A stretch of 7,853 bases of DNA from an archaeon UBA55 (GCA_002495465.1 DAFN01000018.1:31997-39849), one strand, 5' to 3'. Counted from the stretch's first letter, positions 1-5,350 are shown. The notes: generated from the letters alone by a model not told the origin. Numbers and translations: made by a program.

Positions 1-44
1 TGAGAAGACCTTGGCGTCCCGCGCCATAATGACTCTTCTTTCAT
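1..44 (-). CDS. Possible 5' end of a gene cut by the window edge
   Basis: On the minus strand an ATG at 44 opens a frame reading MKEESLWRGTPRSS that runs off the left edge without a stop. A TATA-like run (GTAAAAATAC, read on the minus strand) at 69-78 is centred about 29 bases upstream, matching the other promoters in this window, so this could be a leaderless gene start. A second minus-strand ATG at 27, in another frame, also stays open to the edge (MARDAKVFS), so the frame is not settled. Too little is present to name a product. The piece is richer in GC than its surroundings and could equally belong to a structured RNA or to nothing coding. Confidence 0.2.
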   Translation of the reverse strand, partial: MKEESLWRGTPRSS

Positions 45-48
45 ATGC

Positions 49-88
49 AAAAAGCCCTTCTCCCTTTTGTATTTTTACCCAGGGCTTT
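49..88 (-). terminator. Stem-loop with U-run, likely terminator of the small cysteine protein gene
   Basis: Positions 51-58 (AAAGCCCT) and 81-88 (AGGGCTTT) are a perfect 8-bp inverted repeat separated by 22 bases. Read on the minus strand the second arm runs into five Us (53 to 49), giving a hairpin plus U-tract right after, and slightly overlapping, the stop codon at 87-89. Archaea often terminate at U-runs alone, so the stem may help rather than be essential. The loop also holds the TATA-like box proposed for the gene at the left edge. Confidence 0.45.
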
Positions 89-338
89 AATCTGAAATAT
101 TTTTTACTAAATCCTGGCACACAAGGCAGGCATAAACTGCATTTTTATTTGAGTCGAAATACTCGACCTGATTCGAAGCACGGATTGCATTACTTTCAAG
201 AAGTTTTTCAATATAAGACGGCTTATAATGATGACCGAAACGTTCGGTTTTACCTTCACCTAACTTCCATGTAATTAGGCGTTTATGCTCCCCTTTTACG
301 CCGTGCATACTTCTGCCACAAATCCAGCACTTCTTCAT
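87..338 (-). CDS. Small four-cysteine (probable zinc-binding) protein of unknown function
   Basis: Encodes 83 residues. Two CxxC pairs sit near the ends (Cys4/Cys7 in CWICG and Cys71/Cys74 in CLVCQ), a spacing suited to one zinc site formed by two knuckles. Between them are a GEH motif (Glu17-His18), a His36-His37 pair and a probable helix around 40-54. The CxxC, EH, CxxC order recalls HNH-type nuclease folds, but the usual Asn and final His are not evident, so nuclease activity is only a possibility. I chose the ATG at 338 because a TATA-like box is centred about 27 bases upstream, as in its neighbours; the frame also extends to a GTG at 359, which would lie too close to that box. It follows the pterin dehydratase gene in the same direction but has its own promoter. 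I do not recognise a family. Confidence 0.7.
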   Translation of the reverse strand: MKKCWICGRSMHGVKGEHKRLITWKLGEGKTERFGHHYKPSYIEKLLESNAIRASNQVEYFDSNKNAVYACLVCQDLVKNISD

Positions 339-361
339 AATAAATGTATAGCATTTCACAA

Positions 362-369
362 TATTTAAA
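362..369 (-). promoter_or_regulatory. TATA-like box for the small cysteine protein gene
   Basis: The minus strand reads TTTAAATA here, centred about 27 bases before the ATG at 338. This spacing predicts a transcript that starts at or very near the start codon (leaderless). No Shine-Dalgarno-like sequence precedes that ATG, which agrees. The rest of the 360-428 gap is very AT-rich and shows nothing else I can name. Confidence 0.5.
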
Positions 370-428
370 TTATTACATTATTTCTAACTGATATACGTAA
401 ATAACCTTCAGAAATATTCAAATAAAAT

Positions 429-761
429 CTAAATTTCCAAGTCGTCGATTTTGGCAGCCATTATAAAATCATTTACGCTAAGACCGCCAATAGCATGTGT
501 CCAGAATGTTATCTTGACTTTTCCCCAGGTAAAATCTATATTCGGATGATGCCCCTGCTCTTCTGCAATTTCACCTATATTATTTACAAACTCAAGCGCT
601 GTCTTGAAATCAGGGAATTTCCACTCTTTGACAAGATGATGCTCTTCTATAATTTCCCAGCCCTCTACTTGCTCAAGATTCTTTTGCAAATCCTCGCCCT
701 TCAAAGGAGGAACCCCACCTTCGCAAGGCTTGCACTTCATTTTTGTAAGCTCACTTACCAT
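429..761 (-). CDS. Pterin-4a-carbinolamine dehydratase
   Basis: Encodes 110 residues of the PCD/DCoH family, which dehydrates 4a-hydroxytetrahydropterin to quinonoid dihydropterin, normally recycling the pterin cofactor of aromatic amino acid hydroxylases in the cytoplasm. The family signature is intact: Glu67/68 and His71-His72-Pro73 (EEQGHHP), then Thr88-His89 (THAIGGLS) and Asp98. His71, His72 and His89 match the three catalytic-site histidines of the family. The N-terminus carries the common CxPCxGGxPPL start (Cys10, Cys13). Length is normal. The ATG at 761 is chosen over the one at 740 because an AT-rich TATA-like box lies about 25 bases upstream. No hydroxylase is in the window, so the substrate in this organism is unknown; in archaea the role may lie elsewhere in pterin metabolism. 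Confidence 0.95.
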   Translation of the reverse strand: MVSELTKMKCKPCEGGVPPLKGEDLQKNLEQVEGWEIIEEHHLVKEWKFPDFKTALEFVNNIGEIAEEQGHHPNIDFTWGKVKITFWTHAIGGLSVNDFIMAAKIDDLEI

Positions 762-780
762 AGACTGTGTTAAGACTGTT

Positions 781-790
781 AAATATAAAA
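781..790 (-). promoter_or_regulatory. TATA-like box for the pterin dehydratase gene, also T-rich end of the ATPase gene
   Basis: On the minus strand the bases directly after the ATPase stop codon (792-794) read TTTTTATATTT. The box is centred about 25 bases before the dehydratase ATG at 761, so it fits a leaderless promoter. The same T-rich run is what an archaeal terminator for the ATPase transcript would look like. Both roles appear to be packed into the 30 bases between the genes. Confidence 0.5.
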
Positions 791-791
791 A

Positions 792-3404
792 CTATTTGGT
801 CAAGTGCATAACCAGGTAGGTCAGTGGCATCACAACAAGAAGTCCTACACCTATCTGAAGCCACGCGGCAAGGTCCAAGGGAATTATTCCGAAGAATTGT
901 GCCAAAGGAGTGTATATTATAGTTAGCTGCAGTGCAAGTGAAGTGAGAACGGCTGCGACTAGCCAGCGATTGCTGAATAGCCTGTGACCAAAGACATTTC
1001 GCAGAATTTCCAGCCTGGCAAACTCATAGGCTACAATAGCTGTGAATGCAATAGTCCTTGCTCGTGTAACATCAGGTAAGTTAATGTAATAAAGAGTCAG
1101 GATAGTAAGACCGAGAACTAGACCGCTGGAAACCACACGAGTCAGAAGTTTTGCATCTACAATAGACTTGGACCTGTCACGCGGAGGTTTTAACATAATT
1201 CCTTTTGTCGCCTTGTCAACACCAAGCGCAAGAGCAGGAAGCCCGTCAGTTAGAAGGTTTATCCATAAAAGCATGACTGCCGTGAGCGGAAGCCCCAGAC
1301 CAAGCATTGAAGCTAGGAAAACGACAGTAACTTCTCCGACATTTGAAGACAAAAGGAAGTTTACAAACTTTCGTATGTTGTCATAGATTCGTCTTCCTTC
1401 CTCTATGGCATGTCCAATAGTTGCAAAATTGTCGTCAAGAAGTATCATATCACTTGCTTCTTTTGAAACATCAGTTCCCCGGATTCCCTTGGCAATTCCG
1501 ACATCAGACTCTTTCAAAGCAGGAGAATCGTTTACGCCGTCTCCCGTCATCGCAACAAGATGACCTTCTGATTTCAGAAGATTGAGTATTCTAAATTTAT
1601 GAAGAGGGTCAACACGGGCAAAAATACTTATTGTCTTGAGTTTTTCAATAAGAAGCTCGTCACTCATATTCTCTAACTCTTTTCCTTCAAGAGCACCGGA
1701 GGACGGCAGGTTTAGCTCCTCAGCGACTGCAATCGCAGTTCCTTTGCTGTCCCCAGTCATCATAATGACACGGATTCCTGCAGTTCTGACCTTTACTATA
1801 GCATCTTTTACCTCTGCACGAGGAGGGTCTATCATAGCTTGCAAACCAAGGAAGGTAAGTCCTTCCTCTGCTTTGGAATTGAAGGACATGTCTTTATATG
1901 CAAAGGCAAGAACACGAAGAGCAGTTCCTGAGAACTCAGCCTCAGCTTTTAATATGCGACCTTTCAAATCTTCAGAGAGAGGAACAACTTTTCCGTTTTC
2001 ATAGGACTTTGTACAGCTATCAAGAACTACTCCCAGGGCTCCTTTCATAAAGGCTATTTTTTTACCACGGTGTTCGTGCACCGTAGTCATCATTTTTCTT
2101 TCAGATGTAAAGGGTACTTCGTGAACTCTCTTGTACTCTCGCTCTGCATTTACTTTATTTATGCCAGCTTTCATCGCACTAACGATAAGAGCTACTTCAG
2201 TAGGATCACCGAGGAAACTACGTTTTTCATCTTCGTGTGAAAACTCTGCATTATTACAGAGAACTCCTGAAAGAAGTAGCTTTTCAACAGAAGACGGACC
2301 CACAACATTTCCATTGAGTGTAAATTCGCCAGTAGACTCGTAACCAGCTCCAGAAATTGTATAGACTTTCCCATCATGATAGAGCTTTCTGACGGTCATC
2401 CTGTTCTCAGTAAGTGTCCCCGTTTTGTCAGTACAAATTACATCGATAGACCCCAGCTCCTCAGTAATTGGAAGCTTTCTGATGAGAGCCTTCCTCTTTA
2501 CCAACCTGTTCGCACCCATAGCAAGAGACAGCGTAACTACTGCAGGGAGACCTTCAGGTATTGCCGCAACCGCAAGACTTACTGCGATAAGTAATGTTTC
2601 AATAGGACTTGCATCATAAAAGAAAAATTGAGAAAGTCCGACTATGAATGCAATAGTTATTACCATCAGACCTATTTTCTTGCCGATGTTGTCCAGTTCT
2701 ATCTGGAAACGTGTTCTGGGAGACTCGATTTCCTGAAGTTTATGAGCAATCTTGCCTATTTCAGTGTCCATTCCTGTTGAAACAACGACAGCAAGACCCT
2801 TACCCCTCACAACATTTGTGTGCATAAAGCACATATTTTTCTTATCTGCTATTGAAAGGGCTTTCCCAATAGACTTTACAATTTTTGAGACAGTTCCGCT
2901 TTCACCTGTAAGAGATGACTCATCCAGACCAATGCTAATATTTTCTATAAGCCGGCTGTCAGCAGGAATAGATTCTCCTTCCTCAAGTACAAGTATATCT
3001 CCAGGAACAACTTCAGAGGAAGATATTAACATCTGACGGCCATTTCTCAGAACTTTTGCTTTGGGTTTTGCAAGATTCCTAAGTGCCTCTATACTTTTTT
3101 CAGCCTTGTAATCTTGAATAAAGCCGAAAACCCCATTGAGTGCAACAATCATAAAAATAAGAATACTGTCAACAGTTTCCCCTACGAAAAATGCAAGGGC
3201 TGCAGCAGCAAGAAGGATAAGGACTAAGAAATTTGAGAATTGTTGAAGAAAAATAGAGAGAGGAGATACTTTCCGAAGTTCGACAATCTCATTGAGACCG
3301 TACTTCCTCAGCCTTTCAGCTGCTTCCTCAGGAGAAAGCCCAGTCTCCGAAGTATTCAGACTAGAAATAACTTCCTTTGGCTGCAACTCAGAGAAATTGA
3401 CCAT
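792..3404 (-). CDS. P2A-type (SERCA-like) Ca2+-transporting P-type ATPase
   Basis: Encodes 870 residues, a normal length for an ATP-driven cation pump of the cytoplasmic membrane. Domains in order: N-terminal cation-ATPase region (about 3-75), helices M1-M2 (about 56-97), actuator domain with TGES at 166-169, M3-M4 (about 244-292) with PEGLP at 283-287, phosphorylation site DKTGT at Asp326, nucleotide-binding residues PFTSERK (431-437) and KGA (454-456), DPPR at 526-529, TGD at 550-552, hinge TGDGVND at 620-626, then M5-M10. The residues corresponding to both SERCA calcium sites are visible: Glu284, Asn688, Glu691, Asn716, Thr719, Asp720 and Glu794. This argues for Ca2+ and for two sites, though ENA-type Na+ pumps are relatives. 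The ATG at 3404 has a TATA-like box about 25 bases upstream. Nothing is truncated or frameshifted. Confidence 0.95.
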   Translation of the reverse strand: MVNFSELQPKEVISSLNTSETGLSPEEAAERLRKYGLNEIVELRKVSPLSIFLQQFSNFLVLILLAAAALAFFVGETVDSILIFMIVALNGVFGFIQDYKAEKSIEALRNLAKPKAKVLRNGRQMLISSSEVVPGDILVLEEGESIPADSRLIENISIGLDESSLTGESGTVSKIVKSIGKALSIADKKNMCFMHTNVVRGKGLAVVVSTGMDTEIGKIAHKLQEIESPRTRFQIELDNIGKKIGLMVITIAFIVGLSQFFFYDASPIETLLIAVSLAVAAIPEGLPAVVTLSLAMGANRLVKRKALIRKLPITEELGSIDVICTDKTGTLTENRMTVRKLYHDGKVYTISGAGYESTGEFTLNGNVVGPSSVEKLLLSGVLCNNAEFSHEDEKRSFLGDPTEVALIVSAMKAGINKVNAEREYKRVHEVPFTSERKMMTTVHEHRGKKIAFMKGALGVVLDSCTKSYENGKVVPLSEDLKGRILKAEAEFSGTALRVLAFAYKDMSFNSKAEEGLTFLGLQAMIDPPRAEVKDAIVKVRTAGIRVIMMTGDSKGTAIAVAEELNLPSSGALEGKELENMSDELLIEKLKTISIFARVDPLHKFRILNLLKSEGHLVAMTGDGVNDSPALKESDVGIAKGIRGTDVSKEASDMILLDDNFATIGHAIEEGRRIYDNIRKFVNFLLSSNVGEVTVVFLASMLGLGLPLTAVMLLWINLLTDGLPALALGVDKATKGIMLKPPRDRSKSIVDAKLLTRVVSSGLVLGLTILTLYYINLPDVTRARTIAFTAIVAYEFARLEILRNVFGHRLFSNRWLVAAVLTSLALQLTIIYTPLAQFFGIIPLDLAAWLQIGVGLLVVMPLTYLVMHLTK

Positions 3405-3425
3405 CTATAAGAGTACCGATGCAGA

Positions 3426-3433
3426 GTATTTAA
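3426..3433 (-). promoter_or_regulatory. TATA-like box for the Ca2+ ATPase gene
   Basis: The minus strand reads TTAAATAC, centred about 25 bases before the ATG at 3404, between the RDD gene stop (3440-3442) and the ATPase start. It predicts a leaderless or nearly leaderless ATPase transcript independent of the RDD gene. Confidence 0.45.
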
Positions 3434-3439
3434 CTTTCA

Positions 3440-3811
3440 TTATGCTTTTACGACTAGGCATTTCGCAATTATGTCATGAAGTCCCTGTTTTTTCTCTGTA
3501 AAGACTATCATAAGGAAACCAATGCCAAGAATAAGTCCAGATAATATTTTTCCAAAGTACCTGCCCGTTGCCCGAAGGAAAGTTATTCTCTTACCTTTTA
3601 AATCAGTAACTTTTATTCCAAGGAGCATCTTACCAAGAGTTGCCTGATATGCTGAACTCTCCATATACGCATAATAGAGCCAAATATAGAGGACAGGATG
3701 TATTGCCGGGATTAGATATACTAAAACACCAGTAGGAATAGCCAATATAAAACTGTCAAGAACCCATGCAACAAACCTCAAGAAGAATCCTGCATACTTT
3801 CTTTTTGCCAT
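3440..3811 (-). CDS. RDD-family membrane protein
   Basis: Encodes 123 residues, typical for the short RDD family. The name-giving residues are Arg12 and Asp19 in the first helix region (LRFVAWVLD) and Asp70 in GIKVTD. Other family features are the GKMLLGIKV segment (60-68), Arg80 in the basic segment before the last helix, and the closing QGLHDIIAKCLVV with His112-Asp113. Three hydrophobic segments are visible at about 10-35, 36-52 and 86-105. Family function is poorly defined; some members have been proposed to act in ion transport or stress tolerance, which cannot be read from this sequence. It lies 35 bases upstream of the Ca2+ ATPase gene in the same direction, but each gene has its own TATA-like box. 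The ATG at 3811 fits the box upstream. Confidence 0.88.
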   Translation of the reverse strand: MAKRKYAGFFLRFVAWVLDSFILAIPTGVLVYLIPAIHPVLYIWLYYAYMESSAYQATLGKMLLGIKVTDLKGKRITFLRATGRYFGKILSGLILGIGFLMIVFTEKKQGLHDIIAKCLVVKA

Positions 3812-3832
3812 ATCTCTGATTGAATTGACACA

Positions 3833-3840
3833 ATATAATA
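3833..3840 (-). promoter_or_regulatory. TATA-like box for the RDD gene
   Basis: The minus strand reads TATTATAT, centred about 25 bases before the ATG at 3811, again placing the predicted transcript start at the start codon. It sits in the 108-base divergent region shared with the stalk protein gene. Confidence 0.5.
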
Positions 3841-3863
3841 GCTTTTCCTAATCTAGCATAAAG

Positions 3864-3871
3864 TTAATAAA
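3864..3871 (+). promoter_or_regulatory. Candidate TATA box for the stalk protein gene
   Basis: TTAATAAA is the best TATA-like run on the plus strand before the stalk gene. Its usual spacing predicts a transcript start near 3894, which would leave a leader of about 26 bases holding a Shine-Dalgarno sequence. This differs from the leaderless layout of the neighbouring genes. The match is weaker than the other boxes. Confidence 0.35.
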
Positions 3872-3906
3872 CCCAAAGCTACAGATAATGTCTCTATCGT
3901 TCTATT

Positions 3907-3912
3907 GGAGGG
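3907..3912 (+). promoter_or_regulatory. Shine-Dalgarno sequence of the stalk protein gene
   Basis: GGAGGG lies seven bases before the ATG at 3920 and is one of the clearest ribosome binding sites in the window. It decides the start: the frame could be opened at a TTG at 3905, but that would put this site inside the gene and add residues MEGKN that the family lacks. Confidence 0.75.
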
Positions 3913-3919
3913 AAAAAAT

Positions 3920-4228
3920 ATGCAATACGTATACGGAGCACTACTTCTGCACTCTGCAGGAAAGCCAGTGGATGAGGCATCCTTGAAAAAGGTAGTCGAA
4001 GCATCAGGAACAGCAAGTGACGAAGCGCAGATAAAAGCACTTGTCGCAAGTCTTGACGGCGTCGACATAGAACAGGCAATAAAGGAAGCCGCAGTCCCAG
4101 TAGCAGCACAAGCTGCTGCAGCACCAGCCGCAGAGCAAGCCGGAGAAGCTAAGGAAGAAAAGTCTGCGGAAGATGAGGCAAAGGAAGAAGAAGCTGCATC
4201 TGCAGGACTCAGCGCTCTATTCGGATAA
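3920..4228 (+). CDS. rpl12: Archaeal ribosomal stalk protein P1/L12
   Basis: Encodes 102 residues, the usual size. The protein forms the lateral stalk of the large ribosomal subunit as dimers on P0/L10 and recruits translational GTPases through its tail. Visible parts: N-terminal dimerisation domain (about 1-57, opening [15 protein letters not shown]), alanine-rich hinge (about 58-77), Glu/Lys-rich stretch (78-92) and the conserved tail AGLSALFG (95-102). The start at 3920 follows a strong ribosome binding site. In most archaea this gene follows those for L1 and L10/P0; here the upstream neighbour is a divergent RDD gene and neither partner is present, so the usual cluster is broken. The next gene downstream is a small zinc ribbon protein on the same strand. 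Confidence 0.95.
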   Translation: MQYVYGALLLHSAGKPVDEASLKKVVEASGTASDEAQIKALVASLDGVDIEQAIKEAAVPVAAQAAAAPAAEQAGEAKEEKSAEDEAKEEEAASAGLSALFG

Positions 4229-4244
4229 AATGGTAGGCTTTGAA

Positions 4245-4280
4245 GCTCTTACCACAGAAGTGATGAATCACTGTGAGAGC
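4245..4280 (+). other. Strong stem-loop downstream of the stalk gene
   Basis: GCTCT (4245-4249) pairs with AGAGC (4276-4280), CACAG (4253-4257) pairs with CTGTG (4271-4275), and TGA (4261-4263) pairs with TCA (4268-4270). This gives a 13-bp imperfect stem with two 3-base bulges on the 5' side (4250-4252 and 4258-4260) and a 4-base loop. It begins 16 bases after the stalk stop codon. It could be a 3' end processing or stability element of the stalk mRNA, or part of a small RNA. There is no U-run after it, so a simple terminator is unlikely. Confidence 0.45.
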
Positions 4281-4319
4281 GGAGGCGCGCTTGCATACAT
4301 ATCACGTAAAGGAGGAGTC

Positions 4320-4327
4320 TATATATT
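4320..4327 (+). promoter_or_regulatory. TATA-like box for the zinc ribbon gene
   Basis: TATATATT is centred about 29 bases before the ATG at 4353. It overlaps the last base of the first GAGGAGTCT repeat. Its presence supports starting the zinc ribbon gene at 4353 rather than at the in-frame ATG at 4230. Confidence 0.5.
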
Positions 4328-4340
4328 ATTTAAAGACCGA

Positions 4341-4346
4341 GAGGAG
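4341..4346 (+). promoter_or_regulatory. Shine-Dalgarno sequence deciding the zinc ribbon start
   Basis: GAGGAG lies six bases before the ATG at 4353. No comparable site precedes the alternative ATG at 4230, which begins one base after the stalk stop codon. If transcription starts near 4352, as the TATA box suggests, this site would be used only on longer transcripts that read through from the stalk gene. Confidence 0.5.
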
Positions 4347-4352
4347 TCTCCA

Positions 4353-4550
4353 ATGTATTTTGCATATATTTGCCCAGAGTGTAAACATGACGAAGCAGGG
4401 GAATCTGATGATTTCAAAAAACCATATACACTAAAGTGTGCAGAATGTGGAATTATTGTATACAAACAGGAAAAGGTCAAAAAGGGCGGCGGAAGAAGGA
4501 AGAAGGAAGCGCCAGTGGAAGTAGCTGAAAAAAAGGCTTTTAGAGCATAG
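4353..4550 (+). CDS. Small zinc ribbon protein with a basic tail, function unknown
   Basis: Encodes 65 residues. Cys7/Cys10 (CPEC) and Cys29/Cys32 (CAEC) form a classic C4 zinc ribbon; residues 38-51 are strongly basic (KQEKVKKGGGRRKK) and could bind nucleic acid; the last part is mixed-charge and probably disordered. Such ribbons are common in archaeal ribosome- or transcription-associated small proteins, but I cannot assign this one to a named family. Position just downstream of the ribosomal stalk gene hints at a translation role (inference). An in-frame extension to an ATG at 4230 would add 41 residues with no recognisable domain; I prefer 4353 because of the TATA box and ribosome binding site. 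The gene ends 9 bases from the convergent rhomboid gene. Confidence 0.75.
   Translation: MYFAYICPECKHDEAGESDDFKKPYTLKCAECGIIVYKQEKVKKGGGRRKKEAPVEVAEKKAFRA
4528..4534 (-). terminator. U7 run, possible terminator for the rhomboid gene
   Basis: On the minus strand seven consecutive Us begin 26 bases after the rhomboid stop codon, inside the 3' end of the convergent zinc ribbon gene. U-runs are the main intrinsic termination signal in archaea. There is no strong stem before it. Confidence 0.35.
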
Positions 4551-4559
4551 TAAAAGAAA

Positions 4560-5273
4560 TTAAAATGCCACTACGGGCATCATCAGTATAAGAATAAGAA
4601 TCGCAAGCACTATCAAGAGTCCCCTTCTAGCTTCTATATAATTCAGTCCAAATGCCATTATTGAACCTCCCAGGAGCCCCCCTATATGTGCGCTGTGAGA
4701 AATTCCTCCAGAGATATTTCCAGAAAGAAATAGAGGGATTGTTGCAACGGTATAAAGAACGGCTGCAAGAGCTATAGGAAGAGGAATCAAAAAAGGCATT
4801 GGGCTAATTTTGAAGGGCCGAAGAAGAGTCAGGTAGGCCATTAGACCGAAAATTGCTCCACTTGCGCCAACAACTGATGCATTAGGACTTGAAGTAAGTA
4901 TGAAAAATCCCCCTGCGATAAGTCCTGAAGTGAGATAAACAAAAATCATCTGACCGGCTCCAAACTCACGCTCTACGTGATAGCCGAAGAAAAGAAGCGC
5001 AATAGAATTTAAGAATAGATGGGTAAAATTGGCATGTAAAAACATGTATGTAACAAGTGCATATCCTGCATTACTAGAAATAGCAGTACCAGAGAGCATA
5101 TATTCATACATAAGACGTGGATCGCTGAGTGAAATGTAGGTAAAGATTGCAATGTTGAGAATTACCAACCATGCAACTTTCTTGCGCTCCTTGAATGATA
5201 GCACAATCACAACGAAAAGGTATGCAAGACCAATAAGAATAAAGAGGCTTGCAAGAATCTCAGCATAGACCAT
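4560..5273 (-). CDS. Rhomboid-family intramembrane serine protease
   Basis: Encodes 237 residues. Rhomboids cleave membrane proteins within or next to their transmembrane helices. The catalytic pair is visible: Ser138 in GASGAIFG (136-143) and His196 in SHSAHIGGLLGG (192-203). The second core helix carries the conserved HANFTHLFLN pattern (His80, His85, Asn89). Six core helices lie at about 34-48, 71-97, 107-127, 136-151, 160-184 and 195-212. There is an extra N-terminal hydrophobic segment (about 5-27) and an extra C-terminal one (about 218-236), so the topology is larger than the minimal six-helix form. I chose the ATG at 5273 because a TATA-like box lies 26 bases upstream; the frame stays open to 5531, but that part overlaps the divergent nuclease gene and shows no rhomboid features. 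Substrates cannot be inferred from the neighbours. Confidence 0.92.
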   Translation of the reverse strand: MVYAEILASLFILIGLAYLFVVIVLSFKERKKVAWLVILNIAIFTYISLSDPRLMYEYMLSGTAISSNAGYALVTYMFLHANFTHLFLNSIALLFFGYHVEREFGAGQMIFVYLTSGLIAGGFFILTSSPNASVVGASGAIFGLMAYLTLLRPFKISPMPFLIPLPIALAAVLYTVATIPLFLSGNISGGISHSAHIGGLLGGSIMAFGLNYIEARRGLLIVLAILILILMMPVVAF

Positions 5274-5295
5274 ACAATCAGTAGAAACAAGGAAG

Positions 5296-5302
5296 TTATA
5301 AA
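5296..5302 (-). promoter_or_regulatory. TATA-like box for the rhomboid gene
   Basis: The minus strand reads TTTATAA, centred 26 bases before the ATG at 5273, predicting a leaderless transcript. It is one half of a compact divergent promoter pair in the 77-base gap between the rhomboid and nuclease genes. Confidence 0.55.
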
Positions 5303-5316
5303 GTTGATGTTCCCAG

Positions 5317-5326
5317 TTTATATTTA
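5317..5326 (+). promoter_or_regulatory. TATA-like box for the nuclease-permease unit
   Basis: TTTATATTTA is centred about 29 bases before the ATG at 5351. It supports that ATG over the TTG at 5342 in the same frame. Only about 15 bases separate it from the rhomboid box on the other strand, so the two promoters may compete for TBP. Confidence 0.55.
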
Positions 5327-5350
5327 TAGTCCCGACTCTTATTGAAAAAT

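Larger units (their letters stand above)
4312..4349 (+). repeat. 9-bp direct repeat flanking the zinc ribbon promoter
   Basis: GAGGAGTCT occurs at 4312-4320 and again at 4341-4349, 29 bases apart start to start, with the TATA-like box between them. The second copy contains the Shine-Dalgarno sequence of the zinc ribbon gene. Paired sites around a TATA box are how archaeal regulators often bind, but chance or a shared ribosome-binding-site-like core could also explain the match. Confidence 0.4.

Noticed and set aside
339..359. GTG start seven codons upstream for the small cysteine protein
   Set aside because: It would lie only a few bases from the TATA-like box; the ATG at 338 fits the spacing of the other genes.
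495..773. Plus-strand open frame opposite the pterin dehydratase
   Set aside because: It is fully explained by the well-supported gene on the other strand and shows no family features of its own.
3905..3919. TTG start five codons upstream for the stalk protein
   Set aside because: It would place the strong GGAGGG site inside the gene and add residues not found at the start of the family.
3853..4124. Antisense open frames across the stalk gene, leucine-, serine- and arginine-rich
   Set aside because: They are shadows of the alanine- and lysine/glutamate-rich stalk coding sequence.
4260..4266. GTGATGA, a match to the C box of archaeal C/D guide RNAs
   Set aside because: No CTGA D or D' box follows at the right spacing, and the bases lie inside the stem-loop arms, so the match is probably chance.
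4230..4312. Possible tRNA in the structured stretch, either strand
   Set aside because: No T-arm with a TTCRA loop and pairing stem, and no acceptor stem could be built on either strand.
4173..4352. Longer zinc ribbon protein starting inside the stalk gene or at 4230
   Set aside because: The added residues show no domain, overlap the stalk gene or lack a ribosome binding site, while 4353 has both a TATA box and GAGGAG at proper spacing. The 4230 start is not fully excluded.
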